A stretch of 18,430 nt of DNA, taken from contig JAPYWZ010000001.1 of NCBI GenBank assembly GCA_028276105.1, positions 1 to 18,430 on the forward strand. Reading direction: 5' to 3'. Under the pieces are notes generated by a model. That model was not told the DNA's origin. It ran no database searches and saw only the letters and a program-made list of their open reading frames with translations. This DNA comes from Microgenomates group bacterium. GTDB lineage: Bacteria > Patescibacteriota > Microgenomatia > UBA1406 > GWC2-37-13. Position 1 is the first letter of the stretch. Every line of letters begins with the position of its first letter. Shown one piece after another: positions 1 through 5,912 of this stretch. A program made the translations under genes and the position numbers.

Positions 1-78
1 GATTATATTGGGATGGTGATTGCTTGAGAATAGTAAGTTTAGTAGGCGGCTGAAAAGCGCGGCCGAATTGAAGAAGAA

Positions 79-104
79 TATACTTCATTGAATGAAAAAG
101 GAGG
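79..104 (+). promoter_or_regulatory. Putative -10 box and canonical Shine-Dalgarno for the first gene
   Basis: TATACT (79-84) could be a -10 box, with transcription starting near 91. AAGGAGG (98-104) lies 5 nt before the ATG at 110 and fixes that codon as the start rather than the in-frame ATG at 92, which lies upstream of the ribosome binding site. No convincing -35 is visible. This is the only strong Shine-Dalgarno I see in the window; the AT-rich genes to the right mostly lack one. Confidence 0.6.
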
Positions 105-109
105 AATGC

Positions 110-643
110 ATGAAGAATAAAATAATTTCCCTGATTGGATACATTTTGAAGGAGTTGGACATACCGTCACTCACGAGAGCGGCGCTGGCGATGTTGGCGA
201 TCTTGTCGTCCATCGCCATTATATGGCAGGTAGTAGCAACTTTGTTGCTACCTCCTGACCTGGAGTATATGAGACCTACCGATCTCGTTTTAAAGGCGAG
301 ATGGGCGGGCCTTAGAGAGATACGAAGTTTCGACGCTGCATTCGCAGCGTATGCTACGAATACTTCATCTTCCGCCTTTGCTGGCATTCCATTCCCTGTG
401 ATTTTTATCACAAGGGATGGAATAATCTTTAAAGGCCAGCGTTGGCAGGCCCAGGAGGGTTGCATCGTAGGAGTCCTTCTCCCCCCCGCAAAAGATCGAC
501 CAGAAGCGGTGAACTTTCTTGGACCAACATGGTTCCTTGCCGTGGAAGGTCCCGCGGGAAGGAATTGGCATGAGACTCTATCAAAATTCGCCAATGCCCT
601 TCATTGCAGAGGGGAAATTACAGAAATGATTATATCACCATAG
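110..643 (+). CDS. Hypothetical protein with one N-terminal membrane segment
   Basis: A 177-residue protein that I do not recognise. About 19 polar or mixed residues are followed by one hydrophobic stretch (roughly residues 22-47, through LAILSSIAIIWQVVATLLL), so it is probably anchored with the rest outside or facing the periplasm-like space. The remainder is a compact alpha/beta-looking domain containing PFPVIFITRDGIIFKG and GPTWFLAVEGPAGRNWHE, with two cysteines but no catalytic motif I can name. The start at 110 is chosen over the ATG at 92 because AAGGAGG sits 5 nt upstream of 110. Codons are GC-richer (GCG, GGC, CCG, CTC) than in every other gene here, and the ribosome binding site is also atypical for the window, so transfer or a different genomic compartment is possible. 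It stands alone, followed by a structured element. Function unknown. Confidence 0.75.
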   Translation: MKNKIISLIGYILKELDIPSLTRAALAMLAILSSIAIIWQVVATLLLPPDLEYMRPTDLVLKARWAGLREIRSFDAAFAAYATNTSSSAFAGIPFPVIFITRDGIIFKGQRWQAQEGCIVGVLLPPAKDRPEAVNFLGPTWFLAVEGPAGRNWHETLSKFANALHCRGEITEMIISP

Positions 644-663
644 CCCCTCCCTCCCTTTTTTTT

Positions 664-751
664 GAGAAGATGGCGTACACACTAACGCTTGTGGGCTTTT
701 AGCCCACTCTGGAGTTTTTCTCCAGACAATGCCCCCCAACGCCATCTTCTC
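664..751. other. Cloverleaf-like inverted-repeat element (possible structured RNA or folded DNA site)
   Basis: An 88-nt element closed by a perfect 13-bp stem, GAGAAGATGGCGT (664-676) with ACGCCATCTTCTC (739-751). Inside lie two abutting perfect hairpins: GTGGGCT-TTT-AGCCCAC (691-707) and TCTGGAG-TTTTT-CTCCAGA (708-726). A short extra helix is possible between GCTT (687-690) and AA-t-GC (728-732). The result is a Y- or cloverleaf-shaped fold with two adjacent arms, far beyond a simple terminator, and no T-tract follows immediately (only TTTT at 752-755). It lies 20 nt past the stop of the preceding gene and 57 nt before the pckA promoter. It could be a 3' UTR structure, a small RNA, or a folded single-strand DNA site. 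Pairings are read directly; the role is unknown. Confidence 0.6.
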
Positions 752-793
752 TTTTCCCATAATCATCAATCTTTGGTGATTAGAGGAAAAGAG
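749..793. other. Second imperfect hairpin upstream of the pckA promoter
   Basis: CTCTTTTCC (749-757) is complementary to GGAAAAGAG (785-793). Inside it, AATCATCA (761-768) pairs with TGGTGATT (774-781) with one G-U, leaving a 5-nt loop. Its left arm shares three bases with the outer stem of the preceding element. No T-tract follows on either strand, so it does not look like a normal terminator. It ends 15 nt before the pckA -35 box and could be an operator or part of a composite structure. Confidence 0.4.
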
Positions 794-807
794 AAAAAAG
801 TAAAAAT

Positions 808-836
808 TTGACAAAAGAAAATCAAAATAGTATGAT
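808..836 (+). promoter_or_regulatory. Sigma70-type promoter of pckA
   Basis: TTGACA (808-813) and TATGAT (831-836) are separated by 17 bp: a perfect -35, a 5/6 -10 and the optimal spacer. Transcription should begin near 843, only about 6 nt before the pckA ATG at 849, and no Shine-Dalgarno is present. The mRNA is therefore predicted to be leaderless or nearly so. Confidence 0.8.
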
Positions 837-848
837 AAGAAAACAAAT

Positions 849-2396
849 ATGCCTCAAAAAAGGGTTTATCACAATTTATCAACGAAGAAATTTAGAGAAA
901 TCGCTTTGGTGAGAAAAGAGGTTTTGCTTTCTAAATATCAAAATTTAGTTCTTTACACTGGCAAACACACCGGTCGCTCTCCCAATGATAAATTTATTGT
1001 CAAAACAAAAAACGTTGTCTCAATCATCGATTGGGGAAAAATCAACCAACCCCTTTCTCCCCTCTATTTTAACCGGCTTTATCAAAAGATGAAAGATTTT
1101 TTTGCCAGTCAAAAGGAGTATTTTATCGTTGACTGTTTGGCTTGCGCTTTACCAAAATATGCCTTAAAAGTAAGAGTTTACTGCGAGCATGCCTATCAAG
1201 CCCTTTTTGTCAGCCATCTTTTTAGAAAAGTGAAAAAAACCGATCTTAAAAACTTTAAACCAGATCTGACTTTATACGTTGCTCCTTCAGTTTATGCTGA
1301 TCCGGCTTTGGATGGGGTAAATTCTGAAACATTTATTGTTTTAAACTTTGAAAAAAATATCGTTTTAATTGGTGCCACAAAATATTTAGGGGAAATAAAA
1401 AAAGCAGTTTTTAGCTATCTTAACTTTCTTCTTCCAAAAAAAAGGGTTTTGCCGATGCATTGTGCTGCCAATGTTGATAAAAAAGGAAAAAATACAGCTT
1501 TGTTTTTTGGGCTTTCGGGAACTGGTAAAACCACTCTTTCTTCCGACCCCGCCCGTCGTCTTATTGGTGATGATGAGCATGGTTGGAGCAAAGAGGGAGT
1601 GTTTAATTTTGAGGGTGGCTGTTATGCTAAGTGTATCCGTTTGAAAAAAGAAGCCGAGCCTCAGATTTGGGAAGCCGTCCATCAAAAAGAAACAATTTTG
1701 GAAAATGTCGTTTTAAAAGATGATTTGGACTTTGATTTTGAAAGTGAAAAATACACCGAAAACACAAGAGCCGCCTATCCTTTAAAGTTTATTAAAAACG
1801 CGGTTTTAAAAGGGGTGGGACCTCATCCTTCTTATATTATTTTTTTGACTGCCGATGCCTTTGGTGTTTTGCCACCGGTGGCCAAACTTGATATTTATCA
1901 GGCTCTTTATCACTTTTTATCTGGTTACACCTCAAAATTAGCCGGCACAGAACAAGGAGTAGTTGAACCAAAACCGGTTTTTTCGGCTTTTTTTGGGGCG
2001 CCATTTATGCCATTAAAGCCTAAGGTTTATTTGACGCTTTTTTACCACTATTTAAAAAAATACCAAACAAAAGTTTATTTGGTGAATACCGGTTGGATAG
2101 GTGGTGGTTTTGGTGTGGGTCATCGGATTGCTATTTTGGATACGAGAAATATTGTCAAAGCCATTCTTGAGGGAAAAGTTGACAAAACTGAGTGTTTTTA
2201 TCATCCAATTTTTAACCTTAATATCCCCAAAAATATTGCCGGTGTTAACAGTAATCTTTTGGATCCTTCTTTTTCTTGGACAAACAAAAAGCAGTATCAA
2301 AAAGAGGCCAAAAAATTAGCCGCTCTTTTTGTTGAGAATATCAAAAAATACGCTGATATTCCCAAGGAAGTTATCAGTTCTGGTCCAAAAATTTAA
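849..2396 (+). CDS. pckA: Phosphoenolpyruvate carboxykinase (ATP)
   Basis: A 515-residue ATP-type PEP carboxykinase that interconverts oxaloacetate + ATP and PEP + CO2 + ADP in the cytoplasm. The substrate-site segment TGRSPNDKF is at residues 41-49, the family P-loop GLSGTGKTT at 221-229, and the metal/nucleotide motif LIGDDEHGW at 238-246, followed by VFNFEGGCYAK. The C-terminal EPKPVFSAFFGAPF and NTGWIGGGFGVG blocks are also present. The N-terminus is shorter than in many family members (usually about 530-540 residues) and enters the core almost at once, but every active-site block is there. ATG 849 follows a strong promoter by a few bases, which supports this start. The stop is 3 nt before the aminotransferase, so the two are surely co-transcribed. 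The direction in vivo cannot be read from sequence; the neighbour suggests oxaloacetate production for aspartate. Confidence 0.97.
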   Translation: MPQKRVYHNLSTKKFREIALVRKEVLLSKYQNLVLYTGKHTGRSPNDKFIVKTKNVVSIIDWGKINQPLSPLYFNRLYQKMKDFFASQKEYFIVDCLACALPKYALKVRVYCEHAYQALFVSHLFRKVKKTDLKNFKPDLTLYVAPSVYADPALDGVNSETFIVLNFEKNIVLIGATKYLGEIKKAVFSYLNFLLPKKRVLPMHCAANVDKKGKNTALFFGLSGTGKTTLSSDPARRLIGDDEHGWSKEGVFNFEGGCYAKCIRLKKEAEPQIWEAVHQKETILENVVLKDDLDFDFESEKYTENTRAAYPLKFIKNAVLKGVGPHPSYIIFLTADAFGVLPPVAKLDIYQALYHFLSGYTSKLAGTEQGVVEPKPVFSAFFGAPFMPLKPKVYLTLFYHYLKKYQTKVYLVNTGWIGGGFGVGHRIAILDTRNIVKAILEGKVDKTECFYHPIFNLNIPKNIAGVNSNLLDPSFSWTNKKQYQKEAKKLAALFVENIKKYADIPKEVISSGPKI

Positions 2397-2399
2397 TCG

Positions 2400-3569
2400 A
2401 TGAAAATCTCAACTTTGGCAAAAAACATTGCCCCATCAGTCACTTTATCAATTACCGCCAAAGCCAAAGAGATGAAAAAACAAGGTGTTGATGTTGTTTC
2501 TTTTGCTGCTGGTGAGCCAGATTTTGACACACCGCTTTTTATTAAAGAAGCAGCCAAAAAAGCGATTGATGAGGGATTTACTAAATATACGGCCACCTCA
2601 GGCATTTTAGAACTTAAAGAAGCAATTGTTAAAAAACTTTTTGAGGAAAACAATCTAAAATATACTCCCAAAGAAATTTTAGTGACCAATGGCGCCAAAC
2701 AAGCGCTTTTTAATATTATTATGACTTTGGTTGATAAAGACGATGAGGTAATTGTCCCAGTCCCCTATTGGGTGTCGTATGTTGAAATGATAAAAATGGC
2801 CCAAGGCAAACCAGTTTTTTTAAAAACAAAAGACTTTATTATTGATTCTGATTTGCTTGAAAAAACAATTACCAAAAAGACCAAGCTTTTGATTTTAAAC
2901 TCCCCCAACAATCCCACCGGCGCTGTTTACGACGAGAAGATTTTGGAAAAAATTGCCAAAATCTGTGTTAAGCATAATCTTTTGGTTATTTCCGATGAGA
3001 TTTATGAAAAGTTGGTTTATGATAAAAAACATGTCAGTATCGCCTCATTAAGTGAAAAGATAAAAAACTTAACTGTCGTTATCAATGGCGTTTCTAAGAC
3101 TTATGCGATGACTGGTTGGCGGATTGGTTATGCCGCTGGTCCTGAAGAGGTGATAAAAGCAGCCACCAAAATTCAAGATCACTCAACTTCCAATCCTTCA
3201 TCAATCAGTCAAAAAGCGGCTTTGGCCGCTTTAACTTTAGAGCAAAGTACAGTTGCAAAGATGGTTTTGGAGTATAAAAAAAGACGGGATTTTATGATGA
3301 GTGGTCTTTCTTTAATCAAAAATATTTATCCTTTTTATCCCCATGGAGCTTTTTATGTTTTTGTTAATGTTAAAAAACTTTATCAAAAAGGGATAAAAAA
3401 CTCGGTTGATTTTTGCCAAAGACTTTTGGATGAGGCTTACGTAGCCGCTATTCCCGGAGTTGCTTTTGGTGATGATTCATATATTCGCTTAAGTTTTGCC
3501 ACTGACATTCAAAGTATTAAAAAAGGTTTAGAAAGATTAAAAAATTTTTGCGAGAGGATTGGAAATTAA
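2400..3569 (+). CDS. aspC: Aspartate aminotransferase, class I/II PLP-dependent
   Basis: A 389-residue fold-type I aminotransferase, probably subgroup I-gamma aspartate aminotransferase (oxaloacetate + glutamate to aspartate + 2-oxoglutarate). AAGEPDFDTP (36-45) and YTATSGI (63-69) form the N-terminal signature. NSPNNPTG (167-174) carries the cofactor-site Asn, SDEIYEKLVY (198-207) the Asp/Tyr that hold PLP, and GVSKTYAMTGWRIGY (230-244) contains the Schiff-base lysine K233. A C-terminal IRLSFA provides the carboxylate-binding Arg. It starts 3 nt after the pckA stop with no ribosome binding site of its own, so translation is probably coupled. The 3' end overlaps the convergent antitoxin by 4 nt around TTAA. 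Exact substrate (aspartate, aromatic or another acceptor) is inferred from the family and the pckA context. Confidence 0.93.
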   Translation: MKISTLAKNIAPSVTLSITAKAKEMKKQGVDVVSFAAGEPDFDTPLFIKEAAKKAIDEGFTKYTATSGILELKEAIVKKLFEENNLKYTPKEILVTNGAKQALFNIIMTLVDKDDEVIVPVPYWVSYVEMIKMAQGKPVFLKTKDFIIDSDLLEKTITKKTKLLILNSPNNPTGAVYDEKILEKIAKICVKHNLLVISDEIYEKLVYDKKHVSIASLSEKIKNLTVVINGVSKTYAMTGWRIGYAAGPEEVIKAATKIQDHSTSNPSSISQKAALAALTLEQSTVAKMVLEYKKRRDFMMSGLSLIKNIYPFYPHGAFYVFVNVKKLYQKGIKNSVDFCQRLLDEAYVAAIPGVAFGDDSYIRLSFATDIQSIKKGLERLKNFCERIGN

Positions 3570-3822
3570 CCGCGTTTGTTTAGTTTTTTTCTTAGTTTTT
3601 TGGCATAATAACCAATTATTTTCCCCTCCTTATTATTCCAAATATCAGCAAATCTAGTGATTTTTTTTCCTTTTTTGATTCTTTGCTTTTTTGGTAATTA
3701 ACGACTTTTGTCACTATTTTTTTACCTCTTTTTAATAAGAAATACTCTTTATTGTAAATAACTCGATTAATATAGTCAGAAATATTATTGCGAAAGTCAG
3801 AAATGTTAATAATGTTGGTCAT
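3566..3822 (-). CDS. Phd/YefM-like antitoxin, apparently frameshifted
   Basis: The N-terminal part, MTNIINISDFRNNISDYINR and then LLKRGKKIVTKVV, matches the Phd/YefM antitoxin pattern: a DNA-binding N-terminal domain that represses its operon and neutralises a toxin. As it stands, the frame opened at 3822 terminates at 3616. At an A8 run on the coding strand (3661-3668) the other frame continues as ITRFADIWNNKEGKII and then YYAKKLRKKL to a stop at 3566-3568, giving 85 residues if one base is added. That tail is far more protein-like than the current one, and its stop abuts the aspC stop exactly, so I give the repaired extent. The start at 3822 is preferred over an upstream ATG at 3849 because family homology begins there; a weak TTGACA-16-TATCAC promoter would place transcription start at that ATG. 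No toxin gene is adjacent. It may be a real mutation, a sequencing error or slippage. Confidence 0.7.
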
Positions 3823-3969
3823 AAGATATGTGATAGTACAAATTGTCATTTTGTCAATATGTCCATTAAAGTATTTTTACCATCTTTTTGCGATCGTGTC
3901 AGATAGGTAAATTTTAGATAATTTTTAACGTTTAATGTTGAGTGGTTAACGTTTTTCCGATGTTAGCGA

Positions 3970-4006
3970 ATCCTCAAAATTGGAGGGTGATTTATTTAAT
4001 TTTTTT
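3970..4006 (+). terminator. Possible weak terminator between convergent units
   Basis: ATCCTC (3970-3975) pairs with GAGGGT (3983-3988), including one G-U pair, around a 7-nt loop. A T-run (4000-4006) lies downstream on the plus strand. It would face transcription leaving aspC and sits just past the 3' end of the hydroxyacid dehydrogenase gene. The rest of 3850-4008 shows only short AACGTT-type repeats and no gene. Confidence 0.3.
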
Positions 4007-4008
4007 AA

Positions 4009-5007
4009 TTAATAAACCTTATTAATTATCTCCCCTTTTAAAAATCCTTGAATATTTTTAATCGTTGTTGCCAAAATTCGAAATAAAGCTTCTTTAGTAT
4101 TAAACGCATTGTGGGGGGTAATAATCACATTGGGATGATTAACTAAAATATGGTCTAAAACTAGAGTTTTTAAATCAGTTGTTTTTTGATAACCTTCGGT
4201 TAAAATCTCAATTTCCTCCATTAGTTCTTTTTCCCCTTCCAAAACATCCAAAGCCACTCCCGCCAAAATCCCCTCTTTTAATCCCAAAACCAAAGCCTCA
4301 GTCTCAACCAACCCACCTCTTGCCGTATTGACTAAAAAAGCGCCTTTTTTGATTTTTTTGATATTGTTTTTGTTTATAATATGTTTGGTTTCGTCGGTTA
4401 AAGGTAGATGTAAAGAAATAACATCAGATAGTGCTAAAACCTCATCTAAACTTTTATAAGAAAAGCCAAGGGCTTTTGCTAAAGTCTCATCTTTTGTTCT
4501 TGTATAAACTAAAACATTCATTCCAAAACCATGAGCAATTTTTACCACTTCTTTACCAATTTTTCCCAAACCCAAAATTCCCAAAGTTTTGCCAAAAAGA
4601 TCCACCCCTCTTATTTTTTCATGATTAAAATCAAAGTTTTTTGCTTGGTTAATTGATTGATAGATTTTTCGCGTCAAAGTTAATATTAAAGCAAAAGTGT
4701 GTTCGGCAACGGTGCGTGAGCCGTATTCGGGGACGTTACAGACAGTAATATTTTTTTGATGACAAAAAGAAACATCGATATGATCAAAGCCGGTTGAGCG
4801 GGTAGCAATTAGTTTTAAGTTTGGTAGTTTTTCAATAATCCCTTTGGAAAAATTTGAGTAAATAAAACAAGAGGCAATTTCGGTATCGGCAAACTCAGAA
4901 ACATTTTCTTCAGTTAATGGTTTTTCAACTAATAAAGCTTCTGGAAAATTTCTTTTTAACTCCTCTTTTTCCCAAGAGGCCACTTCAAAAAAAACAATTT
5001 TTGGCAT
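4009..5007 (-). CDS. D-isomer-specific 2-hydroxyacid dehydrogenase (D-lactate dehydrogenase-like)
   Basis: A 332-residue NAD(P)-dependent oxidoreductase of the D-2-hydroxyacid dehydrogenase family, which reduces 2-oxoacids such as pyruvate to D-2-hydroxyacids. STGFDHID (71-78) is the family substrate-domain signature. GLGKIG (146-151) is the nucleotide-binding loop, DVISLHLPLT (195-204) follows, and NTARGGLV (227-234) contains catalytic Arg230. ITPHNAFNT (296-304) carries catalytic His299, with the conserved Glu in the DVLEGE segment. The position after the second Rossmann strand reads YTRTKD instead of an acidic residue, so NADP(H) use is possible. It is the last gene of a minus-strand cluster, 16 nt after the nucleotidyltransferase, with no clear promoter of its own. 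True substrate not determinable. Confidence 0.92.
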   Translation of the reverse strand: MPKIVFFEVASWEKEELKRNFPEALLVEKPLTEENVSEFADTEIASCFIYSNFSKGIIEKLPNLKLIATRSTGFDHIDVSFCHQKNITVCNVPEYGSRTVAEHTFALILTLTRKIYQSINQAKNFDFNHEKIRGVDLFGKTLGILGLGKIGKEVVKIAHGFGMNVLVYTRTKDETLAKALGFSYKSLDEVLALSDVISLHLPLTDETKHIINKNNIKKIKKGAFLVNTARGGLVETEALVLGLKEGILAGVALDVLEGEKELMEEIEILTEGYQKTTDLKTLVLDHILVNHPNVIITPHNAFNTKEALFRILATTIKNIQGFLKGEIINKVY

Positions 5008-5023
5008 ATTTTTTTTAAATAAA

Positions 5024-5638
5024 CTAATAATCTTTTAAACTAACTTCTTCAAGAAAGTTTTTGATTTCTTTTTCATTTTTTTCAAAGCCAGGAAGATATT
5101 CTACCTCTTCAGAATAATCAATATCATCAAAATAACTTAATTGACTTCGAAAAAGTTTTTCATTAAACTCATTTTTAAAAATTAAACGCGTTTTTTCAAT
5201 AAGCTCTTTTAGCGAATTTTTTTTTAAAATAAAATAAAGATCAACATAATCCTTCCATTTAGCTCGTTTTCCTAGCGCGAAAGACTTCATCGCTCCTAAG
5301 GTTAAAAGATTAGGTAGGGAAATAATTTTATTAAAGAAGTATTGATGATCAATTTTAAACGGATAATAGAAAAAAGTGAGTTTTACCTTCTCTACTAAGA
5401 TTGTTAACTCCCCTTCTCCTTGAGAAAAGGTATGTTCAATTGGATAATCTTTCAAAATTTTTGTTCTTATTCTTAATGGGTTAAAGTTTTTTTCAGTAAA
5501 CAAATCAAAATCAATCGATCGACGATGGCCTAAATGTAAAGCAATGGCTGTCCCCCCAACTAAATAAAAATCTGAAGAAAATTTTTTTATTAGTGGTAAA
5601 AGTTTTTTTTGATTAGTGGTTAGAATATTATCAAACAT
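5024..5638 (-). CDS. AbiEii/MenA-like nucleotidyltransferase (putative toxin)
   Basis: A 204-residue member of the AbiEii nucleotidyltransferase superfamily. The DNA-polymerase-beta-like core is plain: YLVGGTAIALHLGHRRSIDF, with the GG(T) motif at 28-30 and the metal-ligand pair D43/D45 in DFDLF. A third acidic position probably lies in the following beta strand (ELTILVEKVKLTFF). GAMKSFALGKRAKWKDYVDLYF is the typical downstream block (quoted across its length only as the segment around AKWKDYVDLYF). Proteins of this type act in AbiE or MenAT toxin-antitoxin systems by nucleotide transfer to RNA targets. Its start overlaps the end of the upstream small gene by 8 nt, as expected for an antitoxin-toxin pair. 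It is shorter than the full AbiEii toxin (about 300 residues), like many solitary CPR versions. Toxicity is inferred from family. Confidence 0.85.
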   Translation of the reverse strand: MFDNILTTNQKKLLPLIKKFSSDFYLVGGTAIALHLGHRRSIDFDLFTEKNFNPLRIRTKILKDYPIEHTFSQGEGELTILVEKVKLTFFYYPFKIDHQYFFNKIISLPNLLTLGAMKSFALGKRAKWKDYVDLYFILKKNSLKELIEKTRLIFKNEFNEKLFRSQLSYFDDIDYSEEVEYLPGFEKNEKEIKNFLEEVSLKDY

Positions 5639-5888
5639 TTTCTTTAAAATATCGGGAAAAATATGATTTAATTGCTGGTAAATAGTTGTTTCTTTTATTT
5701 TTTAATGTCTTAAAAAAAAGGGTGGCGGTTTCTTTTTTCCCTTTGATTTTAATAAACTTCTGCACGTCTTCCCAATCGCCATAATTTAAAATATGTTCTA
5801 AAACCGATTCTTCAGAAAGTTTTTTTACGTCTTTAACATACCAAGCAAGATGGGGTTTTTTTATAATTATCTGGTTGACGTTTTTCAT
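5631..5888 (-). CDS. DUF6922-like small protein, putative antitoxin partner of the nucleotidyltransferase
   Basis: An 85-residue soluble protein containing HILNYGDWEDVQKFIKIKG, then FKTLKNKRNNYLPAIKSYF. This HxLxYGDWxDVxxL pattern recalls the small DUF6922-type proteins I associate with sitting immediately upstream of AbiEii-type nucleotidyltransferases, where they are presumed antitoxins. The gene overlaps its neighbour by 8 nt, so the pair is translationally coupled. It begins exactly 6 nt after a TATAAT on the minus strand, which implies a leaderless transcript, and shares its promoter region with a divergent gene 24 bp away. Family assignment is from memory of the pattern, so moderate; the antitoxin role is inference from gene order. 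Confidence 0.7.
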   Translation of the reverse strand: MKNVNQIIIKKPHLAWYVKDVKKLSEESVLEHILNYGDWEDVQKFIKIKGKKETATLFFKTLKNKRNNYLPAIKSYFSRYFKENV

Positions 5889-5902
5889 AATGATATTATA
5901 AT
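5875..5902 (+). promoter_or_regulatory. Promoter for the DUF5674-like gene, overlapping a divergent promoter
   Basis: TTGACG (5875-5880) is followed after 16 bp by TATAAT (5897-5902). The predicted start point is about 5909, four bases before ATG 5913. The -35 box lies inside the coding region of the divergent gene. The -10 is part of the palindrome ATTATAAT (5895-5902), which also supplies the minus-strand -10. Confidence 0.7.
5895..5900 (-). promoter_or_regulatory. Minus-strand -10 box for the antitoxin/nucleotidyltransferase operon
   Basis: Read on the minus strand, TATAAT ends 6 nt (ATCATT) before the ATG at 5888, so transcription should begin at the start codon itself. It overlaps the plus-strand -10 by four bases. 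No good -35 is visible on this strand; the appropriately spaced hexamer is ACAAGT. Confidence 0.6.
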
Positions 5903-5912
5903 AAATCTTACT

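Noticed and set aside
3..53. A 17-codon frame open at the left edge that could be the tail of an upstream gene
   Set aside because: Too short to distinguish from chance in GC-richer DNA, and a second frame also ends nearby (27); no motif supports either.
85..594. A 169-residue minus-strand open frame opposite the first gene
   Set aside because: It is antisense to a frame with a perfect ribosome binding site and a sensible membrane segment; its own product looks compositionally random (Arg/Ser/Pro-rich) and has no start signal.
676..740. Integron attC site inside the structured element
   Set aside because: CTAACGCTTG resembles an attC arm and CCCCAAC resembles a core, but the paired GTTRRRY core is absent and the long perfect outer stem plus two side-by-side hairpins do not match attC architecture.
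664..751. tRNA or tRNA-like gene
   Set aside because: The outer stem is 13 bp instead of 7, there are only two inner arms, and no anticodon or T-loop sequence is visible.
1386..2319. Several short frames inside pckA on both strands
   Set aside because: Shadows of a strongly conserved gene; no start signals and no recognisable products.
3823..3849. Upstream in-frame ATG for the Phd-like antitoxin
   Set aside because: The extra nine residues lack family similarity and would lie within the putative promoter; homology begins at the ATG ending at 3822.
4431..4628. A 65-residue plus-strand frame inside the hydroxyacid dehydrogenase gene
   Set aside because: Antisense shadow, low-complexity Phe/Leu/Lys/His product.
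5850..5912. Extended N-terminus of the DUF5674-like protein
   Set aside because: The extension is antisense to the divergent gene and covers both promoter boxes; the family pattern begins at MKLVDKK.
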